This document shows, piece after piece, positions 37,294 to 45,757 of a stretch of DNA of 64,000 bases. Source of the stretch: DTWD01 sp963662965. GTDB lineage: Bacteria > Acidobacteriota > Vicinamibacteria > Vicinamibacterales > UBA8438. The stretch spans positions 1,798,001 through 1,862,000 of the forward strand of contig OY759970.1 in the NCBI GenBank assembly GCA_963662965.1. Direction: 5' to 3'. A program made the position numbers and the translations under genes. The notes below the pieces were generated by a model. That model made no database searches. It saw only the letters and a list, made by a program, of their open reading frames with translations, and was not told where the DNA came from. Position 1 is the stretch's first letter, and every line of letters starts with the position of its first letter.

Positions 37294-38207
37294 TGACGCA
37301 CGAGACGGCGGGCGACCCCATGTCCGGGTTGAAATGGACCCGAAGGACCACCGAGAAGATCGCCGCCGAGCTGCAGTCGCTTGGCATCAGCGTGGGCCCA
37401 CGCACCGTGGCCAGGCTGCTCACGCAGTTGGGGTTCTCCTTGCGCGTCAATCAGAAGAAACGCTCCACTGGCTCGCCGGCACGGCGGAATGAGCAATTCG
37501 AGCAAATCGCCTCGCTTCGGGAGCGTTTCGTCACTGACGCGGCGCCGATCATCAGCGTGGATACCAAGAAGAAAGAACTGGTTGGCCACTTCAAGAACGC
37601 GGGCGTCGCCTGGAATCGTGCGCCCGTGGTTGTCAACGACCACGACTTCCGGTCCGAGGCCGAGGGGATCGCGATTCCCTACGGCATCTATGACCTGCAG
37701 GCCAATCGCGGCACGATGTTCGTCGGCACGACCTACGACACCCCGTCGTTCGCCGTGGACGCCATCGAGCAGTGGTGGCGCACCGAAGGTTTGACGCGCT
37801 ACCCCGGGTCCCGCGAACTGGCGATCCTCGCCGATGGCGGAGGAAGCAACGGCGCCAGATGCCGCGCTTGGAAGTTCGGGCTCCAGCGCAGCCTCTGCGA
37901 CCGACATGGCCTGTCGATCACCGTCGCTCACTACCCGCCGGGAGCCTCGAAGTGGAACCCGATCGAGCATCGACTGTTCAGCGAGGTGAGCAAGAACTGG
38001 GCTGGCAAGCCGCTCGACAGCTATGACACGATTCTCAACTACCTCCGAACGACGCGCACCTCAACCGGACTCCGCGTTCGTGCTCACCTGGTTCGCCGAT
38101 CCTATGTGAAGGGCATCAAGATCGCGGCGGCAGACATGAACACGCTGGCTCTGGAGGAGCTCGAACCCCTGCCCGCCTGGAACTACACGCTCCAACCCCG
38201 CTGTTGA
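37293..38207 (+). CDS. ISAzo13 transposase, catalytic part (reached by -1 shift at A8)
   Basis: Matches the DDE catalytic region of ISAzo13/Rhodopirellula-type transposases. Counting from the ATG at 37293, the triad is D90 (PIISVDTKKKELVG), D181 (AILADGGGSNGARC) and E225 (GASKWNPIEHRLFS). The end, PAWNYTLQPRC, is the usual C-terminus. Family similarity extends upstream of this ATG to the A8 run at 37253-37260. The natural product is therefore most likely a fusion with the preceding frame by -1 slippage on A-AAA-AAA, not an independent protein. The alternative is a simple frameshift mutation or an assembly error in the homopolymer. Confidence 0.82.
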   Translation: MTHETAGDPMSGLKWTRRTTEKIAAELQSLGISVGPRTVARLLTQLGFSLRVNQKKRSTGSPARRNEQFEQIASLRERFVTDAAPIISVDTKKKELVGHFKNAGVAWNRAPVVVNDHDFRSEAEGIAIPYGIYDLQANRGTMFVGTTYDTPSFAVDAIEQWWRTEGLTRYPGSRELAILADGGGSNGARCRAWKFGLQRSLCDRHGLSITVAHYPPGASKWNPIEHRLFSEVSKNWAGKPLDSYDTILNYLRTTRTSTGLRVRAHLVRRSYVKGIKIAAADMNTLALEELEPLPAWNYTLQPRC

Positions 38208-38239
38208 AAATGGGGAGTTATTCCTGCGCGGACACTTAG

Positions 38240-39020
38240 TGGACGGATCTGAAGCGGTTGGCCTGAGCCCGTAGACCCGCGCTGCATCGCCTATTCGGCA
38301 CGAGCAAGCGCGCAAACGCTAACTGAGGGGACTTCAGGGTCGAGGCGTGCTCAGGGAGCGGCGTTGGGGTTAGCAGGCCGCAGAATGCGTCCGTGCGCAT
38401 TCCGCTTGATGTGGAGCGCGGTTCAACTTCTGCGGGATGGGCACGCGGAGTAGCTGGCCCATCGCCCTGAAGAACGTCCGTTCTACGCGCAAGTGACCTC
38501 CCTTGAACGCCGTGCGTGCGGAGCGGCCAGCGCCGCCGCTCTTCGGGGTCATGTCGCTGTAGCGCTGTCCACTATTTGTCCACCAACTCCTCAGCACTGG
38601 CCAGCACGAGGCAGCACGAACACGCAGCGAACCTCGCCGTTTTCAGAGAGAATCTGGACAGGACCGCATGAGGGAGCACTGGACGGACCGGGGTACGTAG
38701 ATTCCCCCCTTCCGCACCACATTATTTGAACTAGCTACAAATAATCGCTACTCGACGAGCCGCAGCAGCGAGGACACGGCACCCGTCCAGTAACCCTCAC
38801 GTGCGGACCCCTTCACCCGTGAAACCCACCCGTCCCTGTCCATAGGACACATGCGCATGGAGCAACAACGAGAGACGCGCGGCGCGGCCTCGAGAGCCTG
38901 CGTCTGCCTGCGTCGATCGCGCAACAGGGAAGCGGGGGGATCGACGGGGACTTTTACGGCCAGGGACTCCTACATCACACGCGCACACGCACCGTCCGAT
39001 CGACCCGACATGTCGAGGGC
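38240..39020. other. Gene-poor stretch downstream of the IS
   Basis: About 780 bp with no gene I can support. A minus-strand piece at 38400-38510 reads GGHLRVERTFFRAMGQLLRV, which looks protein-like but is not recognised and has no clear start. At 38721-38745 ATTATTTG and CAAATAAT form an AT-rich hairpin with a 9-base loop. Base composition is more mixed than in the surrounding genes, as in decayed DNA. Confidence 0.4.
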
Positions 39021-39131
39021 TCAGGTCATCCGAGGCTGGGTCTCCGCGGCGTCGAGTGTCTCGTGGATGCCGACGACGGTGGCGTCCCGAAACTTGTCGC
39101 GGCCCCAAGGTTGGATGAAATAGTAGGGCAT
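39021..39131 (-). CDS. Very short protein or remnant (36 aa)
   Basis: On the minus strand ATG at 39131 opens MPYYFIQPWGRDKFRDATVV, then GIHETLDAAETQPRMT and a stop. The composition is protein-like rather than random (aromatic start, regular polar pattern), but there is no ribosome site and no known family. It may be the start of a gene truncated by the changes seen in this gene-poor stretch. Confidence 0.3.
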   Translation of the reverse strand: MPYYFIQPWGRDKFRDATVVGIHETLDAAETQPRMT

Positions 39132-39186
39132 TGGTTGATGCCATCATACTAATCGTCCAACCCGCGTCTGAGGGCATTGACGGAGC

Positions 39187-39930
39187 GTGGCCGGCACAGA
39201 TCAGAGATCGCCGAGCAGCGACCAGCACTCCGCAGGTCGCCGTGTCTCCTGGCGGACGCGTGCGCGACAGGCGCTTGTGACGGTCGGGCTCCTTGGACTG
39301 GTATTCCCGCCGCTGCTCGTGCTGCCGCTCCGTTGGATTAACCCGGCAACAACGGCCTTCATGGTGCAGCATTGGGTCACGTCCGCCGCGCCCTACTACC
39401 ACTGGACCGACTGGGACGATATCTCACCGCACGCGGCTGTGGCCGTGATCGCCGCCGAAGACCAGACGTTCTTCGAGCATCGTGGCTTCGACGTGGACTC
39501 GATCCAGGACGCACTCGCCGAGGCCCAGCAGGGCGGTCGGGTCCGCGGGGCAAGCACCATCTCGCAACAGGTGTCCAAGAACCTGTTCCTCTGGCCGGGT
39601 CGCAGCGTTACTCGCAAAGGGCTTGAAGCCTACGTCACCGTGTTTGTGGAGCTGTTCTGGCCGAAGCGTCGCATCCTGGAGGTCTATCTCAACGTGGCCG
39701 AGTTTGGAGACGGGATCTACGGGATTGCGGCCGCGAGTGATCACTTCTTCGATACGGTGCCCGCACGCATCGATGCGGATCAGGCGGCCTTGTTGGCCAC
39801 TGTGCTGCCGAACCCGAAGAGGCTGAAGGTCGACGAGCCGTCCGTCTACGTGCGCGAGCGGCAAGCCTGGATCCGCACCCAAATGATCCAGCTCGGAGGG
39901 ACAGAGCTACTGAGCGCCACGGAACCTTGA
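39187..39930 (+). CDS. mtgA: Monofunctional biosynthetic peptidoglycan transglycosylase
   Basis: A 247-residue GT51-family enzyme. An N-terminal membrane helix (ALVTVGLLGLVFPPLLVLPL) is followed by the glycosyltransferase motifs: catalytic glutamate in IAAEDQTFFEHRGFD, RGASTISQQVSKNLFLWPGR, RRILEVYLNVAEFGDGIYGI, and AALLATVLPNPKR. Size and the absence of a penicillin-binding domain fit MtgA. It polymerises lipid II into glycan strands on the periplasmic face of the inner membrane. It starts with GTG at 39187. The gene is solitary. Confidence 0.92.
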   Translation: MAGTDQRSPSSDQHSAGRRVSWRTRARQALVTVGLLGLVFPPLLVLPLRWINPATTAFMVQHWVTSAAPYYHWTDWDDISPHAAVAVIAAEDQTFFEHRGFDVDSIQDALAEAQQGGRVRGASTISQQVSKNLFLWPGRSVTRKGLEAYVTVFVELFWPKRRILEVYLNVAEFGDGIYGIAAASDHFFDTVPARIDADQAALLATVLPNPKRLKVDEPSVYVRERQAWIRTQMIQLGGTELLSATEP

Positions 39931-39986
39931 GCGCCGCCCGCTACATCAGGAGAAAGGTGCTACAGGGTGAGCGCGACATCAGGCGA

Positions 39987-40386
39987 TTACGGAGTCACGA
40001 TCCCGTCTGCGCCCACGGTGAACGCCAACCCCGGCTCCGTGCCAGACCCGGGCGTCGGCACGATGTCCACGAGCAACACGTCGTTGGCGAAGACGTTCTG
40101 CGTCGAGGCGCCGGTCGCGTTCTCCGTGCAGACGTTCGGATCACTGACGCGGATGGAGAGCCGCGTCTCGATGGGCACGTCGGTGAACGTGATCTGCCAC
40201 AGGTCGGCGCCGGCCGCCGCCTACAACCTCCCCCTGTTCGTTTTGGCGCAAGCTAGCCCGCTCGAGTGTCTCCACCAGCGCCTCCAACGTCGTAGGAGAC
40301 GCCGGTTCCTGCTGCGCCGTGATCGGCGTACTGAACGACACAGTGGCAATGGCGACCGCGATAAGACGTGCGTGCTGATGGGTCAT
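39987..40386 (-). pseudogene. Small secreted hypothetical protein with a frameshift
   Basis: The N-terminal frame (ATG at 40386) encodes a signal peptide and start of a mature protein (RLIAVAIATVSFSTPITAQQ, then LEALVETLERASLRQNEQGE). Around 40215-40235 the frame breaks. A different minus-strand frame then gives GADLWQITFTDVPIETRLSI, then NATGASTQNVFANDVLLVDI and a stop at 39987, a beta-rich domain. Together they make a plausible 130-residue secreted protein. Function unknown. One small indel in a GGCGGC stretch explains the break. Confidence 0.5.
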
Positions 40387-40458
40387 AACGTGTCTAACTT
40401 ACCGCGGCCCGGCGGGCGGTTCAACGGGGACGGGGGTTAGTGGCGTGGGTGCGCGGCG

Positions 40459-42651
40459 TCACTCCGGCAGGGCGAAGACGAAGAGCGCGTTTCCCCCTTC
40501 GGGCTGGTAGACCTCTGGGCTGAGCTTCGCCGTGAGACTGCGGAAGACGCCCCCCAGCGCAGCCGGGACGGCTATGAACTGCCGTCCGCCGGCCGCGGTA
40601 TAGGTAATTGGGTACCCATGCGCCGACGCGGGGAGACGCGTCTCCCAGAGCACCTCGCCGGTCTCGATATCGAACGCCCGGTAGTAGCGGCCGCCGTCAC
40701 CGGCAAAGACCAATCCGCCCGCCGTTGTCAGCGCGGATGTCAGGAACGGCGTTCGCTGCTCGTGGCTCCAGAGCTCCTCCATCGTCCGCACGTCGTAGGC
40801 GGCCAGCTTCCCGACGTTGCCGTCGCTGCCCGGCATCTCCAGCAGCTCGTAGCGGCCGGCCGTCCCGCCGCCCCCCTCGGTGAACTCCACCTCGCGCCCG
40901 GTCAGGTGCATGCACGCCTGGTGGAGCGGGATGACGAGGGCGCCGGCGCCCGGATGGTATGCCGATGCCTGCCAGTTGTGGCCGCCCAGCAAGCTGGGGC
41001 AGGCGAACACCCGCTCGCCGATGGCGATGTCCTGCAGGTTCTCTCTGTAGGTCAGCTCGCCCGTGGTCCGGTCGATCGACCCGAAGATGTCCTGGTAGAC
41101 CGTCTCACGCAGGTCAACGAACGCGCCGGTCCGCCGGTCAAGCTTCCAGAGGATGCCGTCCTTCCCGATCGTGAAGAGCCACTTTTCGTCGTCGGCATCG
41201 ACCAGCACGCGCTCGTACACGATGTCGAGGTCGAGCGTCTCGCCCGGCGCATGCTGGAAGTACCACTCCACCTGCCCGGTTCGCGGATTCAGCGCCAGCG
41301 TCGAGTTGGTGTAGAGCGCGTCCTGTCGCGTCGTCATGCCGCGGCTCGCCGCCACCCACGGCTTCGCCTGCGCCGTGCCGATGTAGAAGAGACCGAGGTC
41401 CGGGTCGTAGCTGCCCGGGATCCAGGTGTCGCCACCCGCGCGGAGGTACGGCGGCGTGTCACCCCACGACGCGTTGTTCGGATCACCCGGTAGCGCAATC
41501 GTCGACGTACGCCACAATTCCTCGCCGGTGTCCGGATCGTGCCCGGTGATGAAGCAGGTCTGTTCGGTGTATCGATCACAGCCGTTGGTGCCGGTGATGA
41601 CGACCCCGTTGGCGATGACCGGGCCGGCGTTCTGCCGGAAGCCCTGCGTGTAGTCGGTCTTGACCGTCCGCCATACTTCCGCGCCGGTGCGCGCGTCGAG
41701 GGCGACGACCGCGGCGTCGGCCGTGGCGAGGAACAGCTTGTCGCCGTAGAACGCCAGCGTGCGGGTGGCGCCGGCCACCACGTCCTCCGGCAGCCGCGCG
41801 CGGTACACCCAGATCACGTCGCCGGTCGCCGCATTGATCGCCTGCACCACGTTCCCCGGACTCGCCAGGAACATCACGCCGTCATGCACCAGTGGCGTCG
41901 TCTGGTGGGTACCCGACCGGATCGAGATCGACCACGCGAGCTTCAGATCGGCGACGTTGTCGCGGGTCACCTGATCGAGCGGGCTGTAGCCGTGGCTGTT
42001 GCGCGTTCGCCGCCAGTTCAGCCAGTCCCCCGGTGGCGGGTCCGCGAGCATGGCTTCGGTCACCGGGGCCAGCTGGTGCGGCACCTCCTGGTTGACGAAC
42101 CGCGACGATCGCCGCCGCACCCGCTCGCCCCGTTGCGCCGCGCGGCGCACCTCGGAGATGTCCGCCGCGTCGCCGATCATCACCCCCGCATCCGCGGTCA
42201 AGCTGCGCTCACCAGGTACGGCGCCGTTCGACTCCAGCAGGTAAGCCACCAGATCCACGTAGGACTGATCGCTGAGCGAGCCGGCCTGCCCTGGAGGCAT
42301 CTCGTCGCGCAGGTAGGCCAACAGCTCATCGGTCGTCTGTCCCGCCCAACTGTTCAGGAAATTCACGCCCGAGAGGGGCGGCGCTTCCATCCCCTCCAGG
42401 GCCAATCCGTGACACTCTGCGCACTGCACGCCGTAGACCGACCAGCCGCTGGCCGCCTGGTTCGTGGTGAAGGCCCCGTCCGCCGACGGGGGCTGCGCCG
42501 CCGCGACGACGACACCCGGCGGGAAACCCAGTCCGCCGGTCAGGCCACCTGCCACGATCAGTCCAGCGGCTGCCAACCCGACCACCGCTGCCGCGAGATT
42601 CGGTCCCCGCCAACGCGTTCCGCCTAATCCGACCCCGGTACGCTTCGACAT
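40459..42651 (-). CDS. PQQ-dependent alcohol dehydrogenase with N-terminal cytochrome c domain
   Basis: A 730-residue exported protein; GAGGAG precedes the ATG. After a signal/anchor (AAAVVGLAAAGLIVAGGL) a cytochrome c domain carries CAECH at 77-81 and the axial-type EMPPG. The rest is an eight-bladed quinoprotein propeller (repeats such as TGDVIWVYRARLPEDV, TGAEVWRTV, TGEELWRTS, TGQVEWYFQHAPGETLDLD). It oxidises an alcohol or sugar and passes electrons to its heme. Most quinohemoprotein alcohol dehydrogenases have the heme domain at the C-terminus, so the order here is reversed. The substrate is unknown. Confidence 0.87.
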   Translation of the reverse strand: MSKRTGVGLGGTRWRGPNLAAAVVGLAAAGLIVAGGLTGGLGFPPGVVVAAAQPPSADGAFTTNQAASGWSVYGVQCAECHGLALEGMEAPPLSGVNFLNSWAGQTTDELLAYLRDEMPPGQAGSLSDQSYVDLVAYLLESNGAVPGERSLTADAGVMIGDAADISEVRRAAQRGERVRRRSSRFVNQEVPHQLAPVTEAMLADPPPGDWLNWRRTRNSHGYSPLDQVTRDNVADLKLAWSISIRSGTHQTTPLVHDGVMFLASPGNVVQAINAATGDVIWVYRARLPEDVVAGATRTLAFYGDKLFLATADAAVVALDARTGAEVWRTVKTDYTQGFRQNAGPVIANGVVITGTNGCDRYTEQTCFITGHDPDTGEELWRTSTIALPGDPNNASWGDTPPYLRAGGDTWIPGSYDPDLGLFYIGTAQAKPWVAASRGMTTRQDALYTNSTLALNPRTGQVEWYFQHAPGETLDLDIVYERVLVDADDEKWLFTIGKDGILWKLDRRTGAFVDLRETVYQDIFGSIDRTTGELTYRENLQDIAIGERVFACPSLLGGHNWQASAYHPGAGALVIPLHQACMHLTGREVEFTEGGGGTAGRYELLEMPGSDGNVGKLAAYDVRTMEELWSHEQRTPFLTSALTTAGGLVFAGDGGRYYRAFDIETGEVLWETRLPASAHGYPITYTAAGGRQFIAVPAALGGVFRSLTAKLSPEVYQPEGGNALFVFALPE

Positions 42652-42780
42652 GATCTACAACTCCTCGACGCCATCGGATGGCACCTTCACACCGGGTGGC
42701 CACATGTAACCCCGTTTATACCACCAAACGGCGGCGGCGCCGGGGCCGCGATCTCATGCGTAACAAGGGAAACGTGTGGT

Positions 42781-42807
42781 GCGTGTTCGACTCCCGCTGT
42801 CTCCACC
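42781..42807 (+). other. tmRNA/tRNA-like 3' end fragment (possible attachment-site remnant)
   Basis: GCGTG-TTCGACT-CCCGC (42781-42797) forms a T-arm with four of five pairs, followed by TGTCTCCACC, the form of the acceptor end of bacterial tmRNA. No tRNA-like 5' half or tmRNA body is seen nearby, so it is a fragment. tmRNA 3' ends are common integration sites for phages and islands, and such fragments mark old attachment sites. Confidence 0.45.
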
Positions 42808-42954
42808 GCAACTCCAACCCCACCACCGACGGCAAACGTACTTTCTCTGCTGTAGGAAGTGAGCGCTTCTCCGAAGCAGTCGAGCGGCTCGCGCAGGCCG
42901 CGCTCGTGGCCGCCGGCTATCATCAGCACCACCGAGGGGAGTGGAGGCGAGTTC

Positions 42955-43460
42955 GTGGCCAAAGCGCTGACCAAGTCTGCTGACGATCAGTTCACGGCAC
43001 TCCTGAAACGCACCAACGGTGGTGACCGTTCGGTGCTCCCAAAGCTCCGCCGTCTTCTCGACCGCTATCCCGAACTCTCGCAGCTCTTCGGCGATTTGGG
43101 GCGCTGCGCGAAGCGCGGCTGGATCGAACTCGCGACCGGCAACAACGTGCTCGTGAAGGAGACGCTCCTGCGTCACGTAGCTGGGCTTCAGGAAGAACTG
43201 AGGGACCCACTCCCAGCGCCCTAGAACGGCTCCTGGCCGAGCGGGTAGTCGTCTGTCGGCTTGAACTTCAATGTCTGGACCCCGCGTTGCGGGGGGAGGA
43301 GCAGATGCCGCTGCGGGTGGCGGAGTTCTACGACCGTCAACGCGACCGAGCACACCGTCGCTATCTGGCGGCCATGCGCAGCCTCGCAACCGTTCGCCGA
43401 CTGGTCGTCCCATCCGTCCAGGTGAACATCGGTGCGAAGCAGGTGAACGTGTCCGGCTAG
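42955..43460 (+). pseudogene. Conserved hypothetical protein, one-base frameshift
   Basis: A GTG at 42955 with GGAGG upstream opens VAKALTKSADDQFTALLKRT, then LLDRYPELSQLFGDLGRCAK. At about 43213 (ccactcccagcgcc) the frame breaks and continues in another frame as ALERLLAERVVVCRLELQCL, ending VPSVQVNIGAKQVNVSG. The ending resembles small proteins I recall from planctomycetes and acidobacteria, often in mobile or accessory DNA, with no known function. A single missing C explains the break. It follows the tmRNA-like fragment by 150 bp. Confidence 0.55.
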
Positions 43461-43600
43461 CATCACGGGCCCTCTCAAGAGTGACGATGCACGATCGGAC
43501 GAGGAAATGTTGGCGCGGGGTCGGGGTTGCGCACGAAGCCGTCCTGAGGGATCATGGTCGCGTTGCGGACAACGACGGCAACTTCGTAGGGAGGGTTGAG

Positions 43601-44656
43601 ATGCACCATCGTCTCCGAACGGGCGCCACGATGCTGGCTGTCGGCGTGCTGGCGCCGGTTCTGGCATTCGGACAGAATCAATCTCCCAGCGACCCGGACA
43701 CGGACTGGGAGATGCCCCGCCTGGCGAACGGCCAACCCGACCTGCAGGGCTACTGGACCACCCAGACCTTCACGCCGATGGAGCGCCCCGAGTATTTGGG
43801 CGACCAAGCGTTCTACAGCGAGGAGGAGTGGGCTCAGCTCCAGGCGCAGCTCACCGTCGACGGTGCCGACCCGCTAGCCCGACACGTCATCACCATCGCT
43901 GACCCCGAGGAACGCGCGCGGGTCCTCGATCAGAATCACCGCGACGAGACCTATGTCCACTACGACAATGCCATCTGGCTGGCGACACGTGTGCCCAAGG
44001 GGTTGTCGACCCGGCGAACCTCGCTGATCACCGACCCGCCCGACGGTCGGATCCCACCGCGCAACGCCCAGGCCCAGGCGCGGGCCGAGGCGCGGCGCGC
44101 GGCGCGTGGCGACCGCGGGGCCTTCGATGGATATGAACTGCGCCCGCTCAGCGAGCGCTGCATCTACTATGGCTACAACGGCCCTCCGCTACAAAACCCC
44201 TCCTACAACGACATCCACCAGATCTTCCAGACCCCGGAGCACGTGGCGATCTTCACCGAGCAGAACAACAATCCGCCGCGGATCATCCCGGTCGACGGAG
44301 GACCGCCCATCTCGGAGAACATCCGTCAGTATCCGGGTGACTCGCGCGGACACTGGGAGGGCGACACCCTGGTCATCGAGAGCAGTCACTTCAACGACCG
44401 GACCGCCTGGCAAGGCTCGAGCCGCGACCTCAAGGTAGTGGAGCGGTTCACCCGCGTGTCCGACGACCGGATCCACTACGAGTTCACCGTCGAGGACGCG
44501 GCCACCTGGAATCAACCGTGGAGCGCCGAGATTCCGATGATGGCCACCGAGGGTCCGATGTACGAGTACGCCTGCCATGAGGGCAATCGCGACCTCCAGC
44601 ATATCCAGGAGGTCTATCGCAACATCGAGCGGCAGGAAGCCGCAGCGACGCGTTGA
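43601..44656 (+). CDS. Secreted protein of an expanded acidobacterial family
   Basis: 351 residues; ATG 43601 has a GGGAGGG site and encodes a signal peptide (TMLAVGVLAPVLAFGQ). The mature part starts with LANGQPDLQGYWTTQTFTPM and includes SLITDPPDGRIPP, GDSRGHWEGDTLVIES, LKVVERFTRVSDDRIHYEFT and EYACHEGNRDL. This family occurs in many paralogues in Acidobacteriota; no reaction is established. The same domain forms the C-terminal half of the protein at 52039-54203, where it is fused to NHL repeats, so a partnership with propeller proteins is likely. Confidence 0.7.
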   Translation: MHHRLRTGATMLAVGVLAPVLAFGQNQSPSDPDTDWEMPRLANGQPDLQGYWTTQTFTPMERPEYLGDQAFYSEEEWAQLQAQLTVDGADPLARHVITIADPEERARVLDQNHRDETYVHYDNAIWLATRVPKGLSTRRTSLITDPPDGRIPPRNAQAQARAEARRAARGDRGAFDGYELRPLSERCIYYGYNGPPLQNPSYNDIHQIFQTPEHVAIFTEQNNNPPRIIPVDGGPPISENIRQYPGDSRGHWEGDTLVIESSHFNDRTAWQGSSRDLKVVERFTRVSDDRIHYEFTVEDAATWNQPWSAEIPMMATEGPMYEYACHEGNRDLQHIQEVYRNIERQEAAATR

Positions 44657-44681
44657 CCGAAGCGTAACGAGATGACTGCCC

Positions 44682-45008
44682 GTGCGAACGGCCCTTGAGA
44701 AGGGCGCTGTGGTCGCCAACAATCTGCAGCTTTGGTAGATGGTCGCCGGCATCGCCGCCGCCTGCGGTGAGCACTGGGATGCGGCGCAGGAACACTACGA
44801 GACGGCGCTCACACAGGCGCACGACCTCCCGCACAAGATCGCCCGGCCCGAGGTCCGCCGCTGGTACGCGCAGATGCTCCTTGACCTGAACGCGGCCGGC
44901 GATCGCGACAACGCCCGGACCCTCCTCGGCGAGGCGATCGCGCAGTATCGGACGATCGGGATGGCGAAGCACCTGGCGATGGCTGAGCGGATGCTGAAGA
45001 CCGTCTGA
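44682..45008 (+). pseudogene. C-terminal TPR fragment of a kinase- or cyclase-type regulator
   Basis: The frame reads VVANNLQLW, then TAG (44736-44738), then MVAGIAAACGEHWDAAQEHY, ETALTQAHDLPHKIARPEVR and a C-terminus ending GMAKHLAMAERMLK. These are tetratricopeptide-type helices as found at the C-terminus of large Ser/Thr kinases or adenylate cyclases in this phylum. No N-terminal domain precedes it, and the stop replaces what was probably a CAG codon. It is a remnant. Confidence 0.5.
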
Positions 45009-45215
45009 CGCTACCTCGTACGGTCAGTTCGCTGACAGCAACCTAGTTTTCTAACGGTTAAAGAACGGTTAAAGTCGGCCTCTTTTCCCAGGCAACGACG
45101 TAACGCCACACTCCGATCAAGCCAAAAATAGTGCCGAGAGTTCTTCCGCGCAACGAGCTTCACTTCGACGTGCGCGCGTGCGAGAAAATATCGGTATGGG
45201 GTGCCTTCCAGAAGC

Positions 45216-45377
45216 GCTGTAAGCCGGGGGAAAGCCACGTTCGAGGCACGGGTCGCGCGCTACAGTCGAGCTCACCCGCTCACGCTCACGCCCCGGATCG
45301 AGGGGAAGAAGAGGCGATACGAGTTCAAGGGACAGGCGACGCTGGGGAGAGTGTTGAACGGGGTGATGGACGCGGGC
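45216..45377 (+). pseudogene. Possible C-terminal remnant of a serine recombinase
   Basis: The stretch RGKATFEARVARYSRAHPLT, then RRYEFKGQATLGRVLNGV, resembles the C-terminal end of large serine site-specific recombinases, where a similar Tyr-x-Phe-x-Gly-x-x-Thr-x-Gly pattern is usual. No catalytic domain remains. The surrounding 45010-45500 has lower GC and a tandem repeat of aacggttaaag at 45053-45074. The assignment is tentative. Confidence 0.35.
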
Positions 45378-45515
45378 GGACGTTCAACCAGTGGAGCAAT
45401 CCCCTTGGGGACGTCACGTCATCTGGATCGAGTCGCCCTCTATCGCTCAATGTCGAATGGAACGATGCGGTCGAGTCGTTTGTCCCCGACGACCGCTAGG
45501 AACCGCTCCAACACT

Positions 45516-45605
45516 GCGGCCTCAGCCCTCGACCACCCGAACATCTGCACCATCTACGAGATTGATGAGACCCCCGAGTGGCAGATGTTCATCGCTATGG
45601 GGTAC
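45516..45605 (+). pseudogene. Ser/Thr protein kinase fragment
   Basis: AASALDHPNICTIYEIDETP, followed by MFIAMGYG, matches the region between the C-helix and strand 5 of bacterial Pkn-type kinases (ALDHPNICTIYEIDE is a frequent form in Acidobacteriota). The ATP-binding loop before it and the catalytic loop after it are absent. It is debris of a regulator, perhaps of the same kind as the TPR fragment at 44682. Confidence 0.6.
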
Positions 45606-45757
45606 GGGGTCTCTGGAATTGGGTAGATCAGGTAAGGTAATGTGTCGGCGGATATCGGAAGGTTAGGGCGTAGAGGAGGTTGCCAACCCGCTTCTTTATT
45701 GAGGCCGGCACCCGCGGGAGTGCCGCGGCGAAATCGAGATTCGCTTGGGAGGGACTT

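Larger units (their letters stand above)
36330..38233 (+). mobile_element. ISAzo13-family insertion sequence (about 1.9 kb)
   Basis: The ends are imperfect inverted repeats: left gttcgcgcagaaataactcc (36331-36350) and right, on the minus strand, gtccgcgcaggaataactcc (38233-38214), 18 of 20 identical. The direct repeat ACTTAG flanks both sides (36324-36329 and 38234-38239), a plausible target duplication. The element holds two frames that together form one transposase. It inserted between the M24 peptidase gene and a gene-poor region without breaking a recognisable gene. Good ends and matching flanks suggest a fairly recent insertion. Confidence 0.85.

Noticed and set aside
38797..39402. 201-residue minus-strand frame opposite mtgA
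   Set aside because: Its composition is that of a shadow of GC-rich DNA; mtgA on the plus strand is certain.
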